64,000 nucleotides of DNA. Origin: Ilyonectria destructans (Eukaryota; Ascomycota; Sordariomycetes; Hypocreales; Nectriaceae). The notes below the pieces were generated by a model, which saw only the letters and a program-made list of their open reading frames with translations, did not search any database and was not told where the DNA came from. This document shows positions 41,069 through 51,585 of this stretch, piece by piece (the first letter of the stretch is position 1; every line of letters begins with the position of its first letter). The translations under genes and the position numbers were made by a program. The DNA is taken from assembly GCA_020740775.1 (NCBI GenBank), contig JAHEWK010000034.1:352718-416717 (forward strand), in the 5' to 3' direction.

Positions 41069-43432
41069 CTACACTGACTGCAGGTGATATTGTCGGAAAT
41101 CACGTTTCCGGTTGTAACTCCCAAATTCATCTCCCTGCAGTTTCCTCTTCTTCCCGGATACCTTGACAAGCTGGTTGTGTTTCAGGTTTGGACGAAGGGT
41201 GGCGCGGTCGAAGTCGATGAGCATGACGCGGCGGCGCTCGTCGTTCCAAAGCCGATTGGCGTCGCGCTCGTCGCCGTGGTCGACACCCTCGGCCCACACG
41301 GCCTGCGACGAACGCCGCACTTCCGCCGCTAGGTCCGCCGCGCCAGCGCCAGCGCCCGCGGCCACCATGTCCGTCATCGTCTCCCCGCACCACGACATCA
41401 GCATCATGTGGAAGACCCTAGCCCCGCCAGGGAGTATGTAGCCCCGGTCTAGCCGCGCGAGTCCCAGGTGCACCGGTACCACCTCGCCCTGGATCCTGTC
41501 GAGCCGCGCGTAGATACGGCTCTCGTGCTCCAGGTGGCGGGGATGCGGCCACAGCGTTCCCTTGCCGACAAACGTGTACCCGTACGGCGCCAGCTCCAGC
41601 TTGAAGAGGACGCCTGTCGCTCCCATCTTGCCCCAGCCGTCCAACGCCTCGCAGTCTCGATACGGGTTCTTGCGGAGCCGCTCGCCCACGAGGCGGGCGA
41701 ACTCATCGGCGTCGATAGGGTGCCGGGTGCCACCTTCAGCGGACTGATGCGAGAGCACGTTGGGGCAGTTGCTGTCAAGATCCAAGCCTCTCTTGAGGCC
41801 CAACAGGCAGGCCTGCGTGCAGTATTGCTTGGCAGGTGCCGACTCGGACATCTCGGCATCATCCTCCTCCTCTCCCCCCTCGGAGCTGCCGCTCGAGGGG
41901 CCTTCTTTCCGTTTGCTGACGTCCGTCCTTGCCCAAGATCGGGATAGATCGCCGTCCGGCCCGTCGTCTTCTTCGTCCGCCTCGTCTCTACGAAGCACTG
42001 CCGTGGACCTGCAGGACGGTCTTGACCGCAACGAGACCTCTCGGCTGGCCGGGACCGCGCTAGACATGAACTCCGAGCCTTCCGTTGCTTGCGACGACGA
42101 CGCCGAGGGTGAGTCCGTATCCTCCGCCCCTAGAAGACGCGCCGCATCGTCGTACGGCTCCCTCCACTTCTTCAGTGCTGCCTCAGCCTTCCGCGACGCC
42201 GCATCGAGTGAAGCTCCTTTGAGAGCTTCAGATCGGAGACTCAATAGGCAAAAGCTAGCCAGCTGAGTCGCTGCCGTATAGGACACCTTATCGCCGGCCC
42301 AATCCCCGTCTGACGCTTCGCCCACGTTCTCATCCGGCACGCACGGGTGACAATACAGCGTCTGCGGGTCGGCTCGGTCGATATGAAGGAATAATAAAGA
42401 CTCGCCGGCAGCAATGTAGCCATATGCAACCTCATACCTTACCATGTAGTCGAAGACCTGCGTCAGCGCCATGGCAACCAATTCTTCCGCCCTGTCTTGT
42501 CCCCGTAGCTCGGCATCGCTCAGAGACTTGTTGCTGTTGATCCGCTCCATTACATCCATAAACAGCGTCTCCTTCGCAACGGCCGGCTTCAGGCACTCCA
42601 ACGCAACCTTGTGGGCTGCCTTGTAGTCATAGACGAACGCTAGGCTCTCGTCTCCGCCCAAGCGTGTACGGACACCAGCTCCGTCAGGTTTCGACGGCGG
42701 ATGCTTGACTCTCTGCTCGGACGCCACTCGCTTGTTCGGTCCGGTCCGCCGCCGTCGCTCCGGCCTTTCCTCGCTCAGGTCCTCCTCCCCAACCAGATTA
42801 CCATCGCTCGGTGGCGCGAAATCCCGGATGTTGTTGCTGAATCGTAGCCCCATACACTGATATTCCTTGCACAGCTCCTCTTCGTCCCAGACGGGACGCA
42901 GAATTTCCCAAACAGGATCTTCCACAGCAAGCTTCTCAAAGTGATCGACGGCATTCTCGTTGCCTGCCCGTTTGCGGTGGATCGTCGTTCCTAGATCTCT
43001 GGTCGTACTCTCTTGATGGAAGAGCCGCCTCTTCCCACAGACCCTCCTGATTGCTTCAAAGTGATGTCGCTGGGTGTTCGTGAAGCTGGTCCAGGGACGA
43101 AGCCACTTAGGATAGTACTTATCCTCGACCTTCGTGAATCCCGTCGATGACTTGGATTTGTCGGCGAGGGCGAGTTTCTTGTAGAGGTGGAAGTGGCAGT
43201 TGTATAGGTATTCTTCCAGTGTGGTCTTCTGGTTCTTGCGTCGCTCTGCCTCCTCTCGTGCCTTTGCTTGCTCCTCTCGTGCCTTTGCTTCCTCCTTCTC
43301 GCGTCGCTCTGCCTCCTCTCGTGCCTTTGCCTCCTCTTTCTCGCGTCGCTCTGCTTCCTTCTCGCGTCTGAGCTCCTCGTTCTCGCGCTGGAGCCGCTCG
43401 ATCTCTTGAAGATGGTCCGACATCGCGTGCAC
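41069..43432 (-). CDS. Coiled-coil protein with C-terminal protein-kinase-like domain, 787 aa
   Basis: An intact single exon; the fourth codon (MSDHLQE, 43423) is an equally likely start. Residues 8-70 are a long charged coiled coil built of repeats like EERREKEEAKARE. The middle, about 90-350, is a folded region I cannot name. Residues about 370-520 are acidic and Ser-rich. The C-terminal 250 residues resemble fungal protein-kinase-like proteins: YCTQACLLGLKRG, GVLFKLELAPYGYTFVGKGT, HMMLMSWCGE, then HGDERDANRLWN (HxDxxxxN catalytic loop) and VMLIDFDRA (DFD metal site). Both catalytic motifs are present, so it may be an active kinase. Fungal genomes carry many such genes of unknown role near transposons. 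It has high GC and regular codon use. Confidence 0.8.
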   Translation of the reverse strand: MHAMSDHLQEIERLQRENEELRREKEAERREKEEAKAREEAERREKEEAKAREEQAKAREEAERRKNQKTTLEEYLYNCHFHLYKKLALADKSKSSTGFTKVEDKYYPKWLRPWTSFTNTQRHHFEAIRRVCGKRRLFHQESTTRDLGTTIHRKRAGNENAVDHFEKLAVEDPVWEILRPVWDEEELCKEYQCMGLRFSNNIRDFAPPSDGNLVGEEDLSEERPERRRRTGPNKRVASEQRVKHPPSKPDGAGVRTRLGGDESLAFVYDYKAAHKVALECLKPAVAKETLFMDVMERINSNKSLSDAELRGQDRAEELVAMALTQVFDYMVRYEVAYGYIAAGESLLFLHIDRADPQTLYCHPCVPDENVGEASDGDWAGDKVSYTAATQLASFCLLSLRSEALKGASLDAASRKAEAALKKWREPYDDAARLLGAEDTDSPSASSSQATEGSEFMSSAVPASREVSLRSRPSCRSTAVLRRDEADEEDDGPDGDLSRSWARTDVSKRKEGPSSGSSEGGEEEDDAEMSESAPAKQYCTQACLLGLKRGLDLDSNCPNVLSHQSAEGGTRHPIDADEFARLVGERLRKNPYRDCEALDGWGKMGATGVLFKLELAPYGYTFVGKGTLWPHPRHLEHESRIYARLDRIQGEVVPVHLGLARLDRGYILPGGARVFHMMLMSWCGETMTDMVAAGAGAGAADLAAEVRRSSQAVWAEGVDHGDERDANRLWNDERRRVMLIDFDRATLRPNLKHNQLVKVSGKKRKLQGDEFGSYNRKRDFRQYHLQSV

Positions 43433-43610
43433 CGTATGGGACGCCTAGAGCGTCTCGGCTTCGGGTGTGTGGTGTCGATTTCGGAGTTCGCGAAATGACC
43501 CCGGCGAGTTGCGGCCTCAAAAATTAAGGACACTCCGAGGTACCCGCGTCTGCCGTTGTTTATCCGATGGGTTTCCAACAACTACAACCCCGCTGTCTGT
43601 GCATGCGCAG

Positions 43611-43680
43611 GCTGCCCGTGCGGCAGAGCGGTTAATTGCCTGGGCAGCGTCACGGAGGCAGTCGGTTCGAATCCGGACAA
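43611..43680 (+). other. tRNA-like sequence with pol III A and B boxes
   Basis: TGCGGCAGAGCGG (43619-43631) fits an A box and GGTTCGAATCC (43664-43674) a B box, with a D-arm-like hairpin GGCA...TGCC between. It does not fold as a normal cloverleaf. Instead GCTGCCC (43611-43617) pairs perfectly with GGGCAGC (43642-43648) around the D arm, and no clean anticodon arm is seen. It is a degenerate tRNA or the head of a tRNA-derived SINE. Confidence 0.35.
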
Positions 43681-43927
43681 GAGAAACCGACTTCAGCGTC
43701 TCTGAGCCTTTTCGGCGGAGTAGAGTGGTCTGTACGTCATTCGATCGGCCCCAGAATGGGAAAAAGACAGGCCAATGTGTTGTTGGAAGGATTGAGGTTT
43801 CCCCCTCGACTTCATGACCCTGATGTCAAGACAAACTCTAAAAGAAGTCCTAGATGGTGGCGACTTCGTAGGACTCAGGCTCATATTGAAGTATAAAAGA
43901 GGGCTTTCACGTTCATTAAAAATTAAG

Positions 43928-44103
43928 AATAATAACAATCAGAACAATAACAATCAGAACAATAACAATCAGAACAATAACAATCAGAACAATAACAATC
44001 AGAACAATAACAATCAGAACAATAACAATCAGAACAATAACAATCAGAACAATAACAATCAGAACAATAACAATCAGAACAATAACAATCAGAACAATAA
44101 CAA
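43928..44103 (+). repeat. 15-bp minisatellite (AATAACAATCAGAAC), about 12 units
   Basis: Near-perfect tandem copies. Because 15 is a multiple of three, open frames appear on both strands (NNNNQ-type and VIVLI-type repeats); these are not genes. Confidence 0.95.
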
Positions 44104-44182
44104 CCACCTTTTATCAAGTGCACTCAGCATCACTGCGCAATCCAACAACATGTGTGAGAGAGACAGATTGAAGGGTGTACGA

Positions 44183-46880
44183 CAGTGTTGCTAATAATAT
44201 GGCAATAAAACAATATATTGCAATACATACGATATAATATGCACCCCGCCCGTATTGTACCAATACAATATGGAGGTTGTCATATTGTGACAATACAATA
44301 CAGTGATGCCCATATTGGCAATATATTGTTTGTATTGGCTGGTCGCTTGGCAGCAAAACTTGTTTGTTTGTTGACAATTTGACCGACTGACACGCGATGA
44401 CGCGTGCAAAAACGTGTCCTGAGGTGTCAACCAGGCCTATAGGGTGGCAGTCGCCCAACACTGACCTTCCGCAACCACCTTGCTGACACTCCAAATGCAA
44501 GTAGAGCGAACCCCAATGCCTCAACAACGCCTTCATTTTGTTCAAACGTCGCAACGAAAAGCTTCGTCGATATCGGACGACATTTCGGAGCTCTCCAGCC
44601 AGCAATTGCGTGACCCAGACGAGAGCCAAACCTCTCAATGCCAATCGTCGCGAGCTCCCACGGCCTCCACGTCCTCATCTGCTAAGCCAAGAACATCATG
44701 GGTCTTCTCTCATATGCCAGACGAGGGGAGAGAGACGAGATACTACAATCAACGGACAGGAAAGGAGGAATGGCGCTGCAAGCATTGCGACAAGACGTAT
44801 TCCTGTTCTGGTGGAACAGCGGCTCCGGCCAAGCACCTAACGGACCCTCCTCCTGAAGGTCACGGTCTCCCCAAAGGCGCGCCACGAACAGCCAAGGTGA
44901 CCAATATCCGGACTATTCTTGAACAAGCTCGTCTTTCGGCCGAGGAGAATCCCCGAAAACGCCGCCGTCTCAACGATCAATCTGGAGACTCGATCGACCC
45001 AGACCGACTCGAAGCGTTATACGTACGGTTCATTGCGGCGTGTTCTCTCCCATTTAGGCTCGTAGAATGCCCCGAGTTTCGAGCGCTCCTGGCGTATCTC
45101 AATACCGATATCGATACTTGGCTTCCAGACACGCATGAGACCATCAAGAAATGGATTATGCGGCAGTATCACACTCAGAAAGAGAAGGTCAAGCAGCGCA
45201 TACAGTCGGCAAAGTCAATAATTCATATCAGCTGCGATCTTTGGACTTCCCCCAACTCTTTGGCCATCTTAGGCATAGTCGCTCACTATGTCACGGAAGA
45301 CGGCCAGCTGGAACACCATACTTTGGCCTTGAAAGACATCGACAGTGAGCACGACGGGTCTCACCTCGCTGCGGCAGTTTTGGAAGTGGTGGATGAGTGG
45401 GGCTTTGCTTCCAAGATTGGATACTTCGTGATGGATAATGCAGGCAACAATGACACAATGATGAGATCCCTTTCTCTCGGTTAGCACGACCTCTTTGTTT
45501 CTTCTCACTGGTCCTAACATTCATAGGTCTGTTGCGTCGATTTGACGTTCAATATGACCCAAAAACCCACAGACTCCGATGCCAAGGTCATATTATCAAC
45601 CTCGCCGTGAAGGCCTTTCTCTTTGTCACCGACAATGAAAAACTCCAACACGGCGAGCCTGGGGATAACGTGACATTGAAAGAGATTAAGGCGTGGCGGC
45701 AAAAAGGTCCCCTTGGAAAGCTTCATAACTTCGTCGTTTTCATCCAACGGAGTGTTCAGCGCAGCCAAAGGTTTCTTGTTCTTAGCCACAACCGTAAGCT
45801 TGCGAGAGACAATGACACAAGATGGAGTTCGTGGTATACCATGCTGCGGGCGGCCTTGAACCTTAGAGAGGCAATTGACGACTACTTCAACAAATGGATG
45901 GAAGCGGATTGCGCAGGAGACGAGCTCTATGCGGGGGACTGGATCATCCTCGAGAAGATCAAGTCCTTTCTGGAGAAGCTGAAAATGGCTACCAAGGCCC
46001 TCGAGTCATCGTTTGCAACTCTCGACAATGTCCTCCTGGCTATGGACTTCATACTCGCACAATTTGAAGCAGGCAAGGAGGCACATATTGACGACCCAAT
46101 GATGGGACCAATGTACAACTCGGGCTGGGCGAAGTTGGACAAGTATTATCGTCTTACTGATGAATCGCCTGCCTACGTTGCCGCTATCGTGCTCCACCCT
46201 TCGCATAAATGGCACTACATACAGGAAAACTGGAAAGAAGACTGGGTTGAGTCGTCAAAGAAGTTGATTCAGACGTTGTGGGACGAATATAAACCGGTGG
46301 AATCACCTCTCCCTTCCTGCGAGGCCCCGTCGACGACTACGAACGAGTTCTTGAGTTGGAGGAACAAGCATCTACAGCCATCACTCATCACGGACGAGTA
46401 CGAGCGTTATTGTAAGTCTGAACGGGTTTATGGCTTTACAAGCGCCCTTGCATGGTGGCTAGAGGAGACGCAGCAGAAAAACTACCCCAGCCTGAGCAAA
46501 ATGGCCGTGGACATTCTATCAATTCCTGCAATGTCTGCTGAGCCTGAGCGGCTCTTTTCTGGGGCAAAGATAACCATTACGGATCGTCGAAATCGACTTG
46601 GGAGTGATGTGATTGAAGCGCTGGAGTGCTTGAAGTCATGGTCTGGGATACGAGATTTTAAAGGTGACGATGTTTCCGCGTCGGTTGTTGGATTATGAAC
46701 GTCACGTGCAATATATTGGATATATTGCCACACTGGCAATATATTGGGTTCTTGGCAATACAATATGATATGGAACAATGTCATATGGCGTAATACAATA
46801 TGCACCTCTTGACAATACAATAATATTGCGAGGTGTCCATATTGCCAATATACGTATTGTTTATATTATTAGCAACACTG
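44183..46880 (+). mobile_element. Complete hAT DNA transposon, 2,698 bp
   Basis: The first 18 bp (CAGTGTTGCTAATAATAT) match the complement of the last 18 bp, and a perfect 8-bp target duplication GTGTACGA flanks it (44175-44182 and 46881-46888). Both subterminal regions are rich in CAATATATTG and CAATAC words. It carries one open transposase gene, so it may be autonomous. Confidence 0.95.
44495..46698 (+). CDS. hAT transposase, 718 aa
   Basis: Two exons, 44495-45479 and 45527-46698, with a 47-bp intron (CTCTCG|GTTAGC to CATTCATAG|GT). I chose the first ATG (MQVERTPMPQ). Residues about 70-135 form a BED zinc finger (WRCKHC ... HLTDPPPEGHGL). The catalytic core has CDLWTSPNSLAILGIVAHY (first Asp), YFVMDNAGNNDTMM (second Asp) and the RW motif in NDTRWSSWYTML. 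The C-terminus is the hAT dimerisation region (YPSLSKMAVDILSIPAMSAE, PERLFSGA, RNRLG). No stop or frameshift is seen. It would cut and paste the element and probably related MITEs. Confidence 0.92.
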
Positions 46881-46888
46881 GTGTACGA

Positions 46889-48489
46889 TATGGGCGTCCG
46901 GTGGAAGGTGGAACCACTCATTTGCTCATGTGGGGGAAATACGTGAGGCCTGACCAAATGACAGGCCCACAGTTTACCCCATTTAGAATATGTTCTGCTT
47001 ATCGATAAAGACTCCACTCTAGTGCCGCCGCCTGTAACTCATCATTGGGAGCACCCAATCAGTCCTATGCTCCTTAGTGCTCACAAGCCTCACTGATAAG
47101 GTCTTATCATTTGTCTACTTACGCCTCAGGCCGAAGATAGCATAATCAAGTAAAACGACTCTGAGAACACAAAACGTGACGCAGAGAACAGCAAGATAAT
47201 GCATGGTGAACGTAAATACTATATAGCCATCGCTCGGCCTCTCAAAAGTTCAAACGCATCTCTTCATTTTTAACCTTTACCTAATTATTCAAACCAACTG
47301 CAAGCTCAGTGCTTCCCCCCCCCCCCCACCCCCAACGTTGACATCATGGATTCCGCTCTATCATCGATGGAAGCCTTGCGCATTTTGACTTGAATGGGGT
47401 TCCTTGCAAAAGTGATGACATACCTACGAGCGGTAACCCCATTCGCCATGATACTATCCCTGAGACTCCTCACGGATGTCTTGACCACCTGACTCCAGAC
47501 TCGTCTGAAGGACAAGATTTTGGGTTAGTTGATGCAACAAAGCTAGGCGCTGTCGCTAGCGATACTATCGAAACCCCAACGTCAATCTCTTTCATGGAAT
47601 ACGAGTCACATAAAGACGGAGAGGAGGGGCCTAAACGAAGCCGTCTAAGCCCGGCTTGGCACTTCCAAAGGAGCATTTACTACATGCGGAAGGGATCCGA
47701 ACATGACATGGGGGTGGCGTCAAAGGACTCCGTTGGTGGTACTTGATGATGCTCCATGGGCAACCAAGCCTGCCTCACAACCATATTTGCATCCATGGAC
47801 GCAATGATAATAACGGCTTCGCCATCACCGAATGCTAGCTCACAAACCTCTTCTTATCCTGAGCCGTTGATACGAGCTGAGAATGAGGCACATGTCCTTT
47901 GATTCCTGTGACCGCCATACCTCGCTTGGCATGCTCATGCCGATGGTCTGCTGCCGCTTCTACTCAGTCTCTACGTGACGTGCTATAGGGTGTGGAGGCA
48001 TAGCCCTAATTCTCAAGTCTGCCTTGCCTGTGCTTGTGGGGGTGCGGCGAGTGATACCAGCTCTAGACATCAGGTTTAACACTCGTGGAGGAAGGGGATC
48101 CAGCCATCGATTCGCTCTTCCCTCCGGGTCAACAGGACTCAAGGGGCTGATCCTGTGGTCCTATTACAGGATGTGGTCGTGACCATTCAACCAATGCATA
48201 CCTAGATCCACCAGGAGCTCGTGATGGGTTGGGTCTTCATTACCCACCACCCTCCTGCGACAACCCCACACCCCCCTCAAAGTATGCCTCAGTCATGCGC
48301 CGACTAAACCCATGCTGCAGGGCTACTTAGAACCTGCGCAGAGCTCTGATGCTGAAAGGGGTTGGGTGGGTGTCAGCCCTTGGGACGCCGTTGGCCTGCG
48401 TGAGAATAAATACCTGGCTATCACCAGGAACGACCTCGGGCAACTCTTTTATGTAAACAACACGACTCATTTGCCTTATTCTCATTACC
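46889..48489. other. Intergenic region, no supported gene
   Basis: Contains a run of C at about 47317-47333 and a frame of 118 codons at 47390-47746 with no motif. Nothing else was recognised. Confidence 0.4.
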
Positions 48490-49425
48490 ATGCACTCACT
48501 TACTCACTGGCAGTCAGTTATGGTATATGCGGCATTCTTCTCGAGTACCGTTATCAACCTGGTGGGCCTGGTCAATATTGTGTTGTTTTCTCAGAAAGTT
48601 TCTGAGTCCCAAGCACTATGTAATCGACACAAACGCATGTTCACGATCCTCGCCATAGCCCAGATCATCATCGCAATGGCAACTGGGCTGGGATTTGCAA
48701 CTTTGGCGTAGAAAAGAGGGATGGATTGGCCGTTATACTTAGCGTACTCCATCATTCTCTCCAGCATGATCAGAGAGGTAAGTTGTCGTTCCGATTGTGA
48801 GCATGACTAATAATCTATATATAGTGCTTATGGTCGAGTGGTTCCTGGAGTCTGGATCAGAAATATTTCATTCCCTGGCCCTTAATATCAATCACGGCTA
48901 TTACAGGAATGCTGTTTATCATCGGCAATTTGCTGGAGACTCGGTATACGTTTTTAAGCACATTCCTGCCGCATCTGCTGTTGCTTTCCGGTTCTGGATG
49001 GTGCTGGAATGGGTGATTGTTATTTCAGGGCCCTGGTCAACGTACCTGAGCTCTTCCATAATTGTCTCTAGCATGATTAGAGAAGTAAGTGCATATCCTG
49101 GCTTTGGTGCAATTCTAACGATCGAAAGTGCTTTGTGTGTTGGTGGTTCTTGGAGCCGAGGACAATTGCATTCGCTCCGTGGCCGCTCGCATTCCTCCTG
49201 GAAACCACAGTGGTGTCATTTATCGTCAGCACCATCCTGGCTTCCCGAAGCGCAGTGTTCAATGAACTCTCGGCAGCATCATCCATTACTTTCCGGTGCT
49301 GGATGGTACTAGAGTGGATGCTCATTGCACCGTGCACCTCACGCCAGTTTACGAAAATCAAGACCGTTATGCTGATTGAAACTTTGGCCATGATAGCCAG
49401 CGCTATAGAACGGCATCAGCGATAA
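48490..49425 (+). pseudogene. Multi-pass membrane protein remnant with a 307-bp tandem duplication
   Basis: Hydrophobic segments include FFSSTVINLVGLVNIVLF, MFTILAIAQIIIAMATGLGF, PLISITAITGMLFIIG and LAFLLETTVVSFIVSTIL, as in a seven-helix-type protein. Two introns (48778-48824 and 49085-49128) both start GTAAGT after a CAGCATGAT(C/T)AGAGA exon end and precede exons starting TGCTT, with TGGTTC-TGGAG shortly after. The exon-intron unit is therefore duplicated in tandem with a 307-bp period. The two copies are kept in different frames and stops occur (for example TAG near 48709), so the gene is broken. Family not certain. Confidence 0.5.
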
Positions 49426-49549
49426 GCAGGCACTTGGTACGTACTGAGCTTCCTAGACAAGACTAAACTTACACTGGTAGATTCTTTCGAATGTTTTTGG
49501 AGCCCACGACTTTCTCGTGTGCCTTATACCTGTGGTTGGAAGTTATGGA

Positions 49550-50888
49550 CGAAGAGGCTCAGACGGGAGCCTACCTCCGACTTGCTACCACGGCTTCTGC
49601 GAACACCACGGCCTAGAGCATCTTCGCTAGGGGCATCGGGCCAGATTCGGCTTCGGGACATGTCCATCACAAGCGAGTCAGAGGCGCAATGAAGCACCGT
49701 GGCCGCAGTCGCAATGATACTGGGCAGGGTTAGCATAGCTTTGAAATTTCTGGCCAGCGAGGGTAAAGGGAAGCGAACTTTTCCAACTCTCGTCGATATG
49801 CAGCCTTGGAGGCATTAAATACTCCATTATCTAATGGCTGGAGGCCGTGAGAGCAGTGTGCTGGAAGGCAGCAACAATAAACGTTCAAAAAGCATGTGGC
49901 CATCCATTCATCCTTCTCCCGGTTAGTAGTAATCCCTGACTAAATAAACAAAGAATGTACCGTTGCATGACTCCCATGGCCGTCTAGAATGATTAATCTG
50001 GCATCAGATTCGTCGGTAGGCTTAGTCTGAGGCAAATAGACTCTTTCAAGCCACTCAACGCCAATGTGGTTGTCGGTCCACCCGTTAGGTGAAGTTATAT
50101 GGTGTCAGTCTGCTATCTTCTTGAATTCCTTAAGGAACCACTGCTGTTGGAGTTCCTTTCCCTTGAATATAATACCAGGAGTCAAGGCACGACCGTCAGC
50201 GGTGATAGCTTCGATAAATGAAGTCCAGCTTCGAGTCTGTGGTCCCTTGAGGAGAGCTTTCCGCTTTGGGTTCGCGCTTCCGACCACCAGGCTATCCAGC
50301 CCTGGAGAAAAGAGTTTGGTCAGTTAGATTTCGAATAGAGAGGGAATAGAGAAATACAGGCTTGCCAAAACCAATCATGATATCCCCTTCGTCGACGTTA
50401 ACAGTGTTTTCAGGCTTAATCCAGCCATCCTGGTCCTCCCTGATATCGAAGTACCAATGAACCGCCTTGGGCGTGAAGGAGTCGAATCTATTGGCTTCTT
50501 GACGTCTCCTTATCTTAGTCCTAAGGTCTTGACGGCGCTCAATGAATCTGGCTACCCAGTTGCGTCCTAATTCTGGTTGTTCGCCTTGTTGTCTCAACAA
50601 GCCCATAACACAAGCGCGAATCTGACTGTGGGACGGAGCATATCCCAGAGATTCCTGACGAAGAATCCAGAAAGCTAATTTGTCTTCCTGATTCTTGGAC
50701 AAACGCTGACCAGGCTGAATTTGCTCCTTTATGGCCGTCTGGCTGTTAAGTCTGTCAATTAGAGTCCTTCGAGGGACCCCCCACCGCTGAACTGCTTGGG
50801 AGGGTGAAAAGCCGTTATCCGGAATATCCAATATAGCCTCAGCCATGTCGTCTTCTGTATATTTCCAGCGAGACCGTGATAAAGGCAT
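49550..50888 (-). pseudogene. pogo-like transposase (HTH_psq, Tc5 HTH, DDE_1) with one nonsense codon
   Basis: The minus-strand start MPLSRSRWKYTEDDMAEAIL is at 50888. The HTH reads GFSPSQAVQRWGVPRRTLIDR, the Tc5-type HTH SLGYAPSHSQIRACVMGLL and GRNWVARFIERR. Exon 1 (50888-50366) ends NVDEGDIMIGFG at a GC-AG intron (50302-50365, GCAAGC...CCAG). Exon 2 continues LDSLVVGSANPKRKALLKG, RSWTSFIEAIT and IFKGKELQQQWF, then a TGA at 50107-50105 where a Trp codon is expected, then NGWTDNHIGVEWLERVYLPQ and LIILDGHGSHAT. A second intron (49916-49960, TACTAAC branch) leads to CLPAHCSHGLQPLDNGVF. All three catalytic Asp are kept. The C-terminal part to about 49550 is uncertain. No inverted ends were found. 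Confidence 0.78.
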
Positions 50889-51149
50889 TTTTATTGCGTT
50901 GTGAGAGATTGGCATGAGAAAGAGTGGGAAAGAGCGGTGAGGAATTTAGCGATTGATTTGGTGATATTTCAGTACAGGGGTCTGCATATATCATGTGCTC
51001 CACGCAACTGCACGAGACCAAAAGAATAAACTGTATTCAATTCTCTATCTATGAGAAGCGACCGCTTGCGAATAACTTCCTATTTTGGCCAAATTCCGTA
51101 TAAGTGGAATAGTTGAGTTTTAGTGGTGATGATTTTATTTAGCATGGCG

Positions 51150-51420
51150 AAAGGGTGGGTTGGCGAAAGGGTGGTGGCGCATGGTACTCGAAAGGCCAAC
51201 TTGCACTTGCACCCTGCACCAACTGTCACGAGAGCTACGACCGTGACGCAGTGTCATGCCCTTCCCGGATTGCGTCTTTCTCCCGACCTACTGGGGTTTC
51301 GCTTGTGCCTCTTGTATTGCACGTCACCGTGCTGTTGAGTGCTCTTTTAACATCATTCGCACTGAGTACCTCGATCGATTTTGGGAAAAGGTCCAGATCA
51401 CGACTGATGGTCTTGGCCTA
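51150..51420 (+). pseudogene. Cys-rich fragment, possibly part of a fungal DNA-associated protein
   Basis: Two frames give CTNCHESYDRDAVSC and, shifted, FACASCIARHRAVECSF. Together they look like the paired CxxC-type cluster of some fungal Zn-binding proteins, broken by a one-base shift near 51250. Weak evidence. Confidence 0.25.
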
Positions 51421-51585
51421 GCGGCTTTGAGATGGCTGGAACGAGGGCATCCGCTATCGACCTTCGATCCGCACCGTCCTCAAACCATCTGGCAATGTTG
51501 TCGACACTCTGGGAGCGATCTCGCCCACGAGGTGGCGCAGCCCTTACAGGAGCCTTCCTTTGTGTTCCCGCCCGATATTCCCAAC

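Noticed and set aside
41468..42266. Long plus-strand frames opposite the kinase-like gene
   Set aside because: Shadows caused by high GC content of the real minus-strand gene.
43928..44103. CRISPR-like array
   Set aside because: The repeat has no spacers; it is a plain minisatellite in a eukaryotic sequence.
43814..44194. Asn/Gln-rich 126-codon frame and Cys/Ser/Asp- or Val/Ile-rich minus frames
   Set aside because: Products of the 15-bp minisatellite, open in all phases.
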